A stretch of DNA of 64,000 nucleotides, from positions 554,273 to 618,272 of the forward strand of contig NZ_KB849998.1 of assembly GCF_000369405.1 (NCBI RefSeq), in the 5' to 3' direction. Shown here one piece after another: positions 18,676 to 27,239 of this stretch. The notes below the pieces were generated by a model. It was given only the letters and a program-made list of their open reading frames with translations. It had not been told where the DNA came from and made no database searches. Each line of letters opens with the position of its first letter. The stretch's first letter is position 1. The position numbers were made by a program, and so were the translations under genes. The stretch comes from Acinetobacter sp. ANC 3929. GTDB lineage: Bacteria; Pseudomonadota; Gammaproteobacteria; Pseudomonadales; Moraxellaceae.

Positions 18676-18840
18676 AACAATATTTCCTTTATTGGACTTA
18701 CCTTGATTTGATGTTGAGCAGCGCCAAACATTTGGGTGTCGTGGCTTCGTGCTCATGCTTCATAGAGGTAATATGTATTTGAAATTTCTTTATTTTAAGA
18801 AAATGCTCATGCCAAACTGTGCTTGAGCAGACCATAGCCC

Positions 18841-20007
18841 TTATAAAACACTGCTTTCCTGTTCAGGTTCAGATACAACTTGTTCTTGTTCCCGCTGTTT
18901 CTGATATTTCTTGATCAAATCTTCAGGTGAGAGATAGTTCTCTAATCCAAATTTGAAATTCCAAAGTGGAGACTTAAGCACATCCTTAAAAGGTGTAGCC
19001 TCTAACTTCTCAGTGATTTCAGGACTGGCTGGCAGTGCATGCATGACACTTTTTTGCTTAAACTCAAGTGGCTTAAATACAGGGGTAATATTCGCTCGCA
19101 TTTCTACGGGATCACCACTTCTATTGGCTTTGCTGATTTGATTGAAGTAGAAAAATACCCCTTCAAAATTCAACTTATTGTCATGAAAGTTAAAAACATA
19201 GCCCATCTTGAGTAATGTAAGATTTTCAACTATCAGCTTGGCTAATTCAGGCTGGACTTTAAGTAGGATTTTGGAGACCACCACTGAACTACCATTTTTA
19301 TCTTCTTGTTCTAAGTCTAGAGATAATTGCTCAGTATCAGGATCATAGTGATAAGCACGATTAGATAGCGCAAGGCTAATATCTTCTACACTTCGGTTCA
19401 GTGCTTTCTGTAAAAGCTCCACATCATAATCAATTGCATTATTCTCAGCGTCCTGTTGAGCCTGTTTGACTCGATTGTCATAGTCCTGCGTTTTTTCAAA
19501 TTCCTGCTTGGGCTGAATGTTCGGTGACTTTAAATAGCGTGCATAGTTGATGGCTAGATTATTGGCATATTTAAAGTATTCATCGGTGCTCAAATCGAGT
19601 AATACATTATTTTCCTCTGTATCTCGATCTTTATCTCCAATCACAAAAATCTGATCTCGATTTAGATTAAGTAGGCTTTTGACTCGTTCATAATCTTTAA
19701 TAAATGAAAAATCGTTGACCACATTCGGAGTTTCTGAGAAATCCAGTGATTCCCTTTGCTTGGGATAAAAGATTTTAGGATCAGGAAAAAGCACTTTTGA
19801 TTCTGCTTGCTGCCAGCTTTGGTCTGGACTCAATTTGTCTTTGGCAACAATAACGGCTGATTTTTCATTGATCGCATCAAGGCTCACAGTATCTTCTTGG
19901 GTTTGGCTTTCTATGGCTTGATTGTTCTCGTGCTTATCTTTACTTGAACATGCCGCCAAGCTGACCAATAAAATACATAGAGGTAGATACTTTAGTTTCA
20001 TTGTCAT
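18841..20007 (-). CDS. Predicted lipoprotein, 388 residues
   Basis: The N-terminus (MTMKLKYLPLCILLVSLAAC) is a lipoprotein signal peptide with the lipobox LAAC. The rest is Lys/Glu/Gln-rich with helical and beta stretches, and the end is Gln/Glu-rich (QKQREQEQVVSEPEQE). I do not recognise the family. Its ATG overlaps the stop of the small upstream frame by four bases (ATGA), which suggests coupled translation. Confidence 0.65.
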   Translation of the reverse strand: MTMKLKYLPLCILLVSLAACSSKDKHENNQAIESQTQEDTVSLDAINEKSAVIVAKDKLSPDQSWQQAESKVLFPDPKIFYPKQRESLDFSETPNVVNDFSFIKDYERVKSLLNLNRDQIFVIGDKDRDTEENNVLLDLSTDEYFKYANNLAINYARYLKSPNIQPKQEFEKTQDYDNRVKQAQQDAENNAIDYDVELLQKALNRSVEDISLALSNRAYHYDPDTEQLSLDLEQEDKNGSSVVVSKILLKVQPELAKLIVENLTLLKMGYVFNFHDNKLNFEGVFFYFNQISKANRSGDPVEMRANITPVFKPLEFKQKSVMHALPASPEITEKLEATPFKDVLKSPLWNFKFGLENYLSPEDLIKKYQKQREQEQVVSEPEQESSVL

Positions 20008-20198
20008 GGTGAATCATTCTCTTTTATTTTGAATGAACGCTCGCCATCTGTAAGGCTATTGCGCCAATTCTTGTTTGATTCTTTATTGGAGTGCTGTGTT
20101 TTATTCAGGCGTGAATATTCATAGGAAAATGAACTTTCCACGGCCGAGCAGTAAAATGATCCAAGCACACAGACAAACAGAGGATGGAAATCCTTCAT
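20004..20198 (-). CDS. Small hypothetical protein, coupled to the lipoprotein
   Basis: A 64-residue frame whose stop overlaps the next start (ATGA at 20004-20007). The N-terminus MKDFHPLFVCVLGSFYCSAVES could be a short export signal, and the rest is polar. A weak RBS (GGGGT) precedes it. The four-base overlap is the main support. No family is recognised. Confidence 0.4.
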   Translation of the reverse strand: MKDFHPLFVCVLGSFYCSAVESSFSYEYSRLNKTQHSNKESNKNWRNSLTDGERSFKIKENDSP

Positions 20199-20661
20199 TT
20201 GTTTACCCCAGATAAAATTATTGTTTTACGTATGCTGTCATTGGTCTAGTGAGGACAAAGCCGTATACAGCACTGGGGTGTAGAGAAGAATGAGAAATTA
20301 AGAATATATAGACGCATGGGCGACTCCTTTGTTTATTAAAGAAGTTCTACCAAAAATCACTGCTAAATAATGGTGGCAGAACGAATGGGGGTTAGCAGAC
20401 TGGTAAACAAAGAAACCAGCACGCGCAAGCGCGTCCCCCAAACGCCTGCCATAAAGAGAATGGGGGACGAACGGGTCCACAGCAGATAAAAGTAAACTTT
20501 TAACTACTGTCTTTGTTTATAGGGTCTGCTAAAACCCACTGACGATGTAGGTCAGCATCGAAAGGATAGCCCCCACTCTGTCTGCCGTCAAGCAGACAAA
20601 GTTGAGCGAATTAATTGATGTTGATTTGATAAGCAGTGTATCCATGGATTAAAAGATATTT
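20199..20661. other. 463-base gene-free stretch with strong inverted repeats
   Basis: No convincing gene is seen; the 60-residue frame at 20298-20480 has no RBS or family. Structure is dense. A long inverted repeat pairs 20387-20413 with 20510-20537, a 9-bp stem pairs 20432-20440 with 20461-20469, and smaller hairpins lie at 20421-20434, 20543-20560 and 20579-20598. It sits between lipoprotein genes and two YfjJ/Gp2-like genes. Confidence 0.7.
20387..20537. repeat. Long inverted repeat with nested GC-rich stem
   Basis: The left arm holds TTAGCAGAC (20392-20400), three bases, then TAAACAAAGA (20404-20413). The right arm holds TCTTTGTTTA (20510-20519), four bases, then GTCTGCTAA (20524-20532). 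Both arms continue into G-runs and C-runs. Inside, CGTCCCCCA (20432-20440) pairs with TGGGGGACG (20461-20469). It could be a structured RNA, a replication origin or a non-autonomous mobile element. The element is directly visible, but its role is not. Confidence 0.75.
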
Positions 20662-21582
20662 TTAAAAATTAAAGCCTTTGACTGGCTTAGCTAAGAATTG
20701 TTGAAATTTTCGAGGGCGTACTCTTAACCGTGTCGCCTTATCCTCTACACTGTAAAACTCATTTCGTCTCATACCTTCTAGATCATCACGAACATCTTCC
20801 ATTCCCTCAAACAAGGCAAGGAAGCTATCATCTCGTTCTTCCCATGGTAAATCCAAATTTGAATCGAGCACCAAACCATTACCATAAGTTACAGTCAACC
20901 ATTCCTGATTGAGTTGCTGATAAAGCATTTCTGTTTGTTTTAGCACATTGCCATTAAAGGTCAGAAAGTAAGCACATACATACTGATTCGTTTCAGGGAT
21001 GCGCAATACTTTGCGATAAAGAAATAAACAACCATTTTGAATCAAAGCACTATTCTGAATCCTTTTTTCAAAAAGATTTACATGCTTAGCAACATCACAA
21101 ATCGAGACTAATGGGATTTGATCCGCTTGATATGTAAAATAGCATTTGAGCGTATTGAGATGATGTTGGTGTATGGTGGTTGCGTCGTATTGTTCAACAC
21201 ATTTACGAATACGTTTTGCGTGCGCCTCATTGTCTGCCTTGATCGTTTCCAAGAATTGAACACTGGTATATACCACTCTTAACTTTTCTAGTATTAGTGC
21301 AATGAAAACTTTGATCTGCTCAACATCTTCACTAGGCAGGTACACAAGTTTGAGAGCACACAACGTTGCGTGATAGCAATAGACTAGAATTGAAATCCAC
21401 AGATCGAATTCCAATTCTTTATAGTGCATCAATGGTTTCCAATCAGGCAACGTATCTAAAAATACCTCATGCCAATATTGCATATCTAATGCTGTCTTCT
21501 CAAAACGCGCTTGTTGATAGAACTTTTCTAGATTTTGTTCTAGACGAGTTGCATGTTGATGTTCGACTTGGTAAAAGCTCAT
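20662..21582 (-). CDS. Hypothetical protein, possible degenerate relative of the Gp2-like neighbour
   Basis: A protein of about 306 residues from ATG 21582 (AGGAG 8 bases upstream); a longer frame starts at 21612. No family is certain. The segment RIQNSALIQNGCLFLYRKVLRIPE..YVCAYFLTFNGN has the same layout as RISNKDGCFKGIEGFAWALEQG..YHCHLLLLYQGA in the next gene, which suggests a diverged paralogue. The His-x-His pair is replaced by CAY, so any HUH-type activity would be lost. It lies next to a strong inverted-repeat region. Confidence 0.6.
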   Translation of the reverse strand: MSFYQVEHQHATRLEQNLEKFYQQARFEKTALDMQYWHEVFLDTLPDWKPLMHYKELEFDLWISILVYCYHATLCALKLVYLPSEDVEQIKVFIALILEKLRVVYTSVQFLETIKADNEAHAKRIRKCVEQYDATTIHQHHLNTLKCYFTYQADQIPLVSICDVAKHVNLFEKRIQNSALIQNGCLFLYRKVLRIPETNQYVCAYFLTFNGNVLKQTEMLYQQLNQEWLTVTYGNGLVLDSNLDLPWEERDDSFLALFEGMEDVRDDLEGMRRNEFYSVEDKATRLRVRPRKFQQFLAKPVKGFNF

Positions 21583-21657
21583 TGCAAAAACTCCTATGCG
21601 ATTTAATTGCATAGGAATGTGTTTGGCGTATTTTTTTAATTGCTTAGATTAGCTTTC

Positions 21658-22602
21658 CTACTTTAGTCCTCGACGATAACGAGTTCTGTACTGCCCTGTT
21701 CCGAATGTTTTTTGGCTTTCACTGAGTTTAACTCTGAGATACTGATCTAACTTTTCAGGTCTGGTTAAATACAAAGCTGTTGCAATTGCACAATGAACTG
21801 AGTGAGGATCATCTCTATACACCATACCAACTCCTATAGTGTTATTCGCTTCAAACCTCTTCAAATACTGATAATTATTTATAACGAATGCCTTACCTAT
21901 TTCTTGAGTGTTATCTTGTGATTTAGTCTCTCCTCGAGTGATCTCTTGCCATTTTGCCTCAACCATTTTGCCAAGTCGAAATCCATTTTGATGATCCGCC
22001 CCTTGATACAGTAATAGTAGATGACAGTGATAACCACCCAAATCAGCCCCCTGTTCCAGTGCCCAAGCAAACCCCTCTATCCCCTTAAAACAACCATCCT
22101 TATTTGAAATACGATTACGTAATACCTCCATGTGCTGAGAAAATAACTCAAATGAAATCTGATCACGAATATCCTTATCATATTTAAGGTCAACCCTTAC
22201 CACTAAAAGACGCGCATAGTGATTAAACAGATTACTAAGGTATTCTCGTAATGACTCCGTATTCTTTACTTCTTGACGACTATAGTCCTGAATTTCCTGT
22301 ACCGATAAATGATAGTTACAGATGAGTGCAGCACGTATATCTTTAAGGTTTTTTGAAATTACATAATAAAAATTAATACTCTGCATCTCTGTACATAGAA
22401 CATCAATCAGAGTCCAAACCTTAATAAAATCTCGTATCAAAGGACTGTAGTAATATTCTTCTCGGTAACACAATCTGAATGATTCAATAATCTCTACTAG
22501 TTCTATGACTAACGTTTCATCCCTATATCCACGATGAATAAGGGTATGAATAAGCTTCTCTATACGTAATAAGATTGCAGGTTCATTGACTGAATTAAAC
22601 AT
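21658..22602 (-). CDS. Inovirus Gp2 / YagK-YfjJ-like protein
   Basis: A 314-residue protein resembling the YagK/YfjJ (inovirus Gp2) family of CP4-type islands and small phages. The support is VVRVDLKYDKD, the block GGYHCHLLLLYQG with a His-x-His pair near residue 190 as in HUH-type replication nucleases, then FRLGKMVEAKWQEIT. A role in element replication is inferred from the family. An 8-bp hairpin (GCAGGTGT/ACACCTGC, 22663-22687) lies upstream, between the gene and the IS. With AlpA it gives the region a P4/CP4-57-like look. Confidence 0.7.
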   Translation of the reverse strand: MFNSVNEPAILLRIEKLIHTLIHRGYRDETLVIELVEIIESFRLCYREEYYYSPLIRDFIKVWTLIDVLCTEMQSINFYYVISKNLKDIRAALICNYHLSVQEIQDYSRQEVKNTESLREYLSNLFNHYARLLVVRVDLKYDKDIRDQISFELFSQHMEVLRNRISNKDGCFKGIEGFAWALEQGADLGGYHCHLLLLYQGADHQNGFRLGKMVEAKWQEITRGETKSQDNTQEIGKAFVINNYQYLKRFEANNTIGVGMVYRDDPHSVHCAIATALYLTRPEKLDQYLRVKLSESQKTFGTGQYRTRYRRGLK

Positions 22603-22743
22603 GGAGTTGACTCACTAAGATAGATTCATAGTGATGGCAACTGATGTATTTTTTTATATCGAGCAGGTGTATGTAATTGACACCTGCCAAATAACATCCT
22701 CTGATATACGCTGAATTATCAGGAGACTTTCCCTTGGGAGATT

Positions 22744-23598
22744 CTAGGCAGCCAACTTATAAAAGTCTTCGGCCATTTGATTTGGTGTCTTAAAACCCAA
22801 ACCCTTTTGAATTCTTCGATGATTATAAAATAACTCAATGTATTTTATAATATCTGCTTTGGCTTCTTCTCTAGTTTGATAGTTGTAATGATGAACTAAC
22901 TCATTTTTCAATATTCCCCAAAAGCTTTCAATCGGTGCATTATCGTAACAGTCTCCGCGCTTGCTCATTGAACCTTGAAAACCATATTGCTCAAGTATAT
23001 TTCGATATTCATGGCTGCAATATTGACTTCCTCTGTCTGAATGCACAATCAGTTCTTTGGTTGGTTTTTGATTGTGAATAGCCATATTTAGCGCATTACA
23101 AACAAGCTGTGTTGTCATGCGCTCATTTAAGCTATAGCCAACCACTTGCTTCGTGTAAAGGTCTTTTACCGCTGCTAAATACAGCCATCCTTCAACAGTC
23201 CATATGTACGTAATATCACTTGACCATGCTTGATTTGGTCTAGTCATTGAGAATTGTTGCTCCAGCAGGTTTTCATAGATCGCTCGATTATGGTCACTAT
23301 TCGTAGTCCTTTTAAAACGCTTGTGTCGCTTACAATACAGGTGGTTCAGCGCTTTTATCTGACGTACAGCGTACATACTCATTTTTATACCCTGAGCTTG
23401 TAAGTATTTGGTTAATCGAATATAACCATAGCTCTGCCTTGTCTCCTCATGGGCTATTTTCACCAATATCGTCTGTTGATTTCGTTGAATCGTTCTTTTG
23501 CTCACGCCTCTCTTGAGCCAATCATAAAAACATGAAACTGAAACATGAAGTAATCGAGCCATTAAGGTAATTGGAAAAGAATATCTTTTTTGTTTCAT
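22744..23598 (-). CDS. IS3-family transposase OrfB (DDE)
   Basis: A 284-residue catalytic part of the transposase with the retroviral-like core. The first Asp is in WSSDITYIW, the second in IVHSDRGSQYCS, and Glu is in DNAPIESFWGILKNE, followed by the LFYNHRRIQKGLG end. An N-terminal HTH-like segment precedes the core. It is probably made as an OrfAB fusion by a -1 frameshift at AAAAAAG (minus strand, 23649 to 23643), after which the -1 frame runs open into OrfB. Confidence 0.95.
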   Translation of the reverse strand: MKQKRYSFPITLMARLLHVSVSCFYDWLKRGVSKRTIQRNQQTILVKIAHEETRQSYGYIRLTKYLQAQGIKMSMYAVRQIKALNHLYCKRHKRFKRTTNSDHNRAIYENLLEQQFSMTRPNQAWSSDITYIWTVEGWLYLAAVKDLYTKQVVGYSLNERMTTQLVCNALNMAIHNQKPTKELIVHSDRGSQYCSHEYRNILEQYGFQGSMSKRGDCYDNAPIESFWGILKNELVHHYNYQTREEAKADIIKYIELFYNHRRIQKGLGFKTPNQMAEDFYKLAA

Positions 23599-23609
23599 AT
23601 AGGCGTACC

Positions 23610-23909
23610 TTACTGACTTTCTTTGGCAAAGTACGCTGCTGCCTTTTTTAAAAATTCACGTTCCATTTCAGCTATTTTGAGCTGTTGTTTGAGTTTTTTA
23701 TTTTCTTCGAGTAGAGCGTTTAGATCAGGTGAATACTGTTTTGTACCTGCTAAAGTTCCAGCCTTTGCTTTGGTATTCCAATTTGAAAGAGTTTGCATTG
23801 AAATGCTAAGTTGTCTAGCTGTTTCCGAGACATTGCCTTGATTGGCTTCAATTAATTTGATGGCTTCAGCTTTAAATTCTGTGGTGTAAGTCTTGTGTTT
23901 CTTGCTCAT
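23610..23909 (-). CDS. IS3-family transposase OrfA
   Basis: A 99-residue HTH protein (YTTEFKAEAIKLIEANQGNVSETARQLSISMQTLSNW) with a leucine-zipper-like C-terminus (LNALLEENKKLKQQLKIAEMEREFLKK). It binds the IS ends and regulates transposition. A slippery AAAAAAG near its 3' end allows fusion with OrfB. Confidence 0.95.
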   Translation of the reverse strand: MSKKHKTYTTEFKAEAIKLIEANQGNVSETARQLSISMQTLSNWNTKAKAGTLAGTKQYSPDLNALLEENKKLKQQLKIAEMEREFLKKAAAYFAKESQ

Positions 23910-24116
23910 GGTAAACTCCTGATGAGTGTGTTTAGTTTACCAAGTTAAAACCTCCTGTTTTTTCAGCACACATCACTCATCTTCCATTTGAGAATTGGTT
24001 ATATTCTTCTGATTCTAATAGATAATATTTAATACCCACTAAGCTTAACTCATTTTATGCAAGGTTAAGCCTACAGGTGAAATAATTTGGGCAAGGCTAC
24101 CCTTAATCTGTTTGAC

Positions 24117-26042
24117 TTATTTTGAAGCTAAAGTTGAGAGTAAATCTGAGTAGCTATGCGCTAACTTTTCATCATCAAAACGATCTTCGCTTGGCACAGC
24201 ATGAGCTTCTGTTTCTGCCATACAAGAGACAGGCAGAAGTCCGAATTCTTTCAACTGCTCTAAGGTTGGAGATAATTTTGAAATTTCATCTAGCATAGGG
24301 AAATCATTTCGTAAGGGGCATATTTCCAAGTAACCAACAAAATATTGATTGGCGGTTGCTGTCCGATCCATTATAAAAAAACAAGTGCTTCCTGTTTGCC
24401 CCAATGAGCGAGGCATAATGCGAAAAGATAAATTTTCTAGTGGAATACGATGTGATACCTGATAATCAAGAAACTCTTCTTTTTTCTCGGATTCTTCTTT
24501 TGAACGATATTCAAGAAATTTAGAGAGAAATGAAATTTGATTATAGGCAATCAAGTCCATGACTTTCATTAAAAATTGTGAAATACGAGCTCGTGACATC
24601 TGCATCCACTTTGTTCTCTCTCGCCCTAAATCAAATGGCTTTGCAGTGATCTGATCTTTTTGATCCTGTGTCGTAAGAACATTATTAAATTTTAATTGAA
24701 TAGCCTTCTCATCTAACTCATATGGCTCAAGATAAGCTCTAACATCTAATCTTGTTATATGATCTTCACGAATCTCAGATCGATTCTGAGCCATTAAGCC
24801 CTCACGAAGCAATCTATCCTGACTATAAATTCGGGCACACCATTGCTCAAGTACGCATTGCAATAGTCCAAACCTATCATTCCGTCCATGTGGAGTGAAT
24901 CTTGCCGCATCACCCTTTTGCCCTTTGTTATTTTCTTGAATATGGACTTGCTCCTTATTATTCTCACAAAACACATCATGTTTCCCATCTATTTTTAATC
25001 CCTTTAAGACCTTATCTCGGATCGGCAGCTCATCAAGTTCAGTGTAAAATTGGAATAATTGAGAGACTTCAAAATTCTGAACATCTTGAAATACTCTTCT
25101 CTCATGCTCTGAATTCATCCAACACAGTGGATCCTTCAATAAATAGGAATTCTCTTTTTTAAGAATATTTATGGTTTTGCTGTGATCAATATTCTCCTTT
25201 TTCAGACTGGCTTCTTGAAATAAGTTAAATAAGGAAGCGATCTTCTGTACTTCAAATACATGTGGTTCAGGATATTTAAGAATATAGAAGTTCCCATAAA
25301 TTGCACCCTCTCCCCAAAAAGCATGTGAAAGGTTCAATGCATATACAGGCGCTTCCAGTTGGATAAAACTATTTCCAATTGCTCCATTCGCTTGGCTACG
25401 TATCATCCCTACTTCTTTTAATTGCTTAATGGCTCTAGAAACTGCCCTATTGGTCAACCCAGTGCATAACATTATCTCTGGCATTCCACAGTCAAAAACA
25501 AAGCCAAAAGCATCACTTTTACTGAGTAGTGCAAATAGAACCAAGCAGCTTCTAAAATCAAAAAAATTATTCTGTTGTGCAATTTCAGCCTTATTCGTAA
25601 CTTTAATCTCTGAGGTATTTGTGAACAAAATCTTAATAAACTGGAATAGAGGGAAATAACGCTGCATTTTTTTATATGTAGTTGTAAGCTGTTCATCCAA
25701 ACTATTTGGATCATTAAAATCTGAATTCAAAGTTTGAATGACTAATTTTATATGGCGTACTCTTGCCCGTTCTCTTTGTCCAGGAAAACTCAACTCAATC
25801 AATTCAACCCTTTCTAATTCGGCAAGTACTTCCCTTAGTTTTTTATGTTGAACCCCAATTTGCTTTGCCAACTTCTCTAATGGCAAAGAAACAGAATCTA
25901 TCCCAAATTGACAGATCAACTGTTTCATCACCCACAATTCATACGCAGAGATATTTTTAAGCCTCTGTCCAAAAAGTTCTAAAAATAATATTAATTTCTT
26001 CTCTTCTTCACTTAGTTGAAGCACAGATATTATTTTCTTCAT
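24117..26042 (-). CDS. Large HTH-containing protein of unknown function
   Basis: A 641-residue protein. The N-terminus looks like a helix-turn-helix domain (LPLEKLAKQIGVQHKKLREVLAELERVELIEL). A second one lies near residue 200 (MPEIMLCTGLTNRAVSRAIKQLKEVGMIRS). The C-terminal 200 residues have no recognised motif. I do not recognise the family; a replication or regulatory protein of the mobile element is plausible from the paired HTH layout. It is transcribed divergently from the split coiled-coil gene, and the intervening region carries two 15-bp direct repeats. It is bracketed by two IS copies in opposite orientation. No SD is seen before the ATG. Confidence 0.7.
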   Translation of the reverse strand: MKKIISVLQLSEEEKKLILFLELFGQRLKNISAYELWVMKQLICQFGIDSVSLPLEKLAKQIGVQHKKLREVLAELERVELIELSFPGQRERARVRHIKLVIQTLNSDFNDPNSLDEQLTTTYKKMQRYFPLFQFIKILFTNTSEIKVTNKAEIAQQNNFFDFRSCLVLFALLSKSDAFGFVFDCGMPEIMLCTGLTNRAVSRAIKQLKEVGMIRSQANGAIGNSFIQLEAPVYALNLSHAFWGEGAIYGNFYILKYPEPHVFEVQKIASLFNLFQEASLKKENIDHSKTINILKKENSYLLKDPLCWMNSEHERRVFQDVQNFEVSQLFQFYTELDELPIRDKVLKGLKIDGKHDVFCENNKEQVHIQENNKGQKGDAARFTPHGRNDRFGLLQCVLEQWCARIYSQDRLLREGLMAQNRSEIREDHITRLDVRAYLEPYELDEKAIQLKFNNVLTTQDQKDQITAKPFDLGRERTKWMQMSRARISQFLMKVMDLIAYNQISFLSKFLEYRSKEESEKKEEFLDYQVSHRIPLENLSFRIMPRSLGQTGSTCFFIMDRTATANQYFVGYLEICPLRNDFPMLDEISKLSPTLEQLKEFGLLPVSCMAETEAHAVPSEDRFDDEKLAHSYSDLLSTLASK

Positions 26043-26128
26043 ATTTATATTAGATTTTCATCATAGGCTTTTCACTTACCGTACCATATTCTCAAGATAG
26101 GCACAAATTGGTGATTAAATATTTTACT

Positions 26129-26175
26129 TAACGTTTATTTAATATTTAAAATTATTTGAATAACGTTTATTTAAT
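26129..26175. promoter_or_regulatory. Two 15-bp direct repeats between divergent genes
   Basis: TAACGTTTATTTAAT occurs at 26129-26143 and again at 26161-26175, 32 bases apart (about three helical turns), between the divergent starts at 26042 and about 26193-26235. It is probably an operator for one of the two neighbouring genes. Confidence 0.65.
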
Positions 26176-26928
26176 GGTAATAATTAAAGGTATTGCAAAC
26201 TCCTCAAATAGGGTCGAAAGTGTCAAAAAAAAGCATGAGTCTTCAAGCCTGGCTAGAGAAGGAATTTATTCTTAAAAAAGAGTTTATTAAGCAAGAAGTA
26301 GAAAAGAGTGGAGCTTTAAAAGTTACATTTACCAAAGACAATAAGCGATTTATTATTCCTGAATTATTTGATGAAGTTGAACCTTCGAAGCAATTCCATT
26401 TGCCTGTACTAATTCCATTTCATGAAAAGTTAGGTTCTGGTATGGCCTTAGATGAAAGTACTTTTTCACTTTTAAAACGGAAATTCAGAGCATTTAAGTT
26501 TCAAAACAAGAATAAAGAAGAGGATCGTATTAAACTTCAAATCCATATCAGCAAGAAAACTCTTTCACAATTCGATAAAATTTCTAAGGATAATAATTTA
26601 AAAGACACAGTTGATTGTTTAGAATATATAACAAATAAGCATTATACTAATCAGCAGGAGCATAAGAAAGAAATTGAAAATCTAAAAACAGAATTACAAT
26701 ATAAAGAAGATAAAATCAGAAACCTAGAACACGATGTTTCCTCTCTACGCAAAATCATTAAGCAAGAAGAAAATGTAAAAAATAAAAGTAGAGACGACTT
26801 GGTAAACTATCTTATACGTACCTCAATCAATGCAAATTGTAAGTTGGCCGAATATGAGTCCTTGATGTGTGCTGAAAAAACAGGAGGTTTTAACTTGGTA
26901 AACTAAACACACTCATCAGGAGTTTACC

Positions 26929-27228
26929 ATGAGCAAGAAACACAAGACTTACACCACAGAATTTAAAGCTGAAGCCATCAAATTAATTGAAGCCAATCAA
27001 GGCAATGTCTCGGAAACAGCTAGACAACTTAGCATTTCAATGCAAACTCTTTCAAATTGGAATACCAAAGCAAAGGCTGGAACTTTAGCAGGTACAAAAC
27101 AGTATTCACCTGATCTAAACGCTCTACTCGAAGAAAATAAAAAACTCAAACAACAGCTCAAAATAGCTGAAATGGAACGTGAATTTTTAAAAAAGGCAGC
27201 AGCGTACTTTGCCAAAGAAAGTCAGTAA
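26929..27228 (+). CDS. IS3-family transposase OrfA
   Basis: Identical to the OrfA at 23610-23909: an HTH followed by a leucine-zipper-like helix, 99 residues. The slippery heptamer AAAAAAG for -1 frameshifting lies at 27189-27195. Confidence 0.95.
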   Translation: MSKKHKTYTTEFKAEAIKLIEANQGNVSETARQLSISMQTLSNWNTKAKAGTLAGTKQYSPDLNALLEENKKLKQQLKIAEMEREFLKKAAAYFAKESQ

Positions 27229-27239
27229 GGTACGCCTAT

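Larger units (their letters stand above)
22702..23975 (-). mobile_element. IS3-family element, 1274 bp, middle copy
   Basis: A complete element bounded by imperfect inverted ends. Both begin TGAT and share GCTGAA (TGATGTGTGCTGAA on one end, TGATATACGCTGAA on the other). It is flanked by a 3-bp target duplication CTC (22699-22701 and 23976-23978). OrfA and OrfB are identical in protein sequence to the copy at 26863-28136. It is an IS3-family member, possibly ISAba14-like, though the name is from memory and unverified. Confidence 0.95.

Noticed and set aside
20298-20480. 60-codon frame in the structured stretch
   Set aside because: It has no RBS, no family, and lies across inverted repeats that explain the sequence better.
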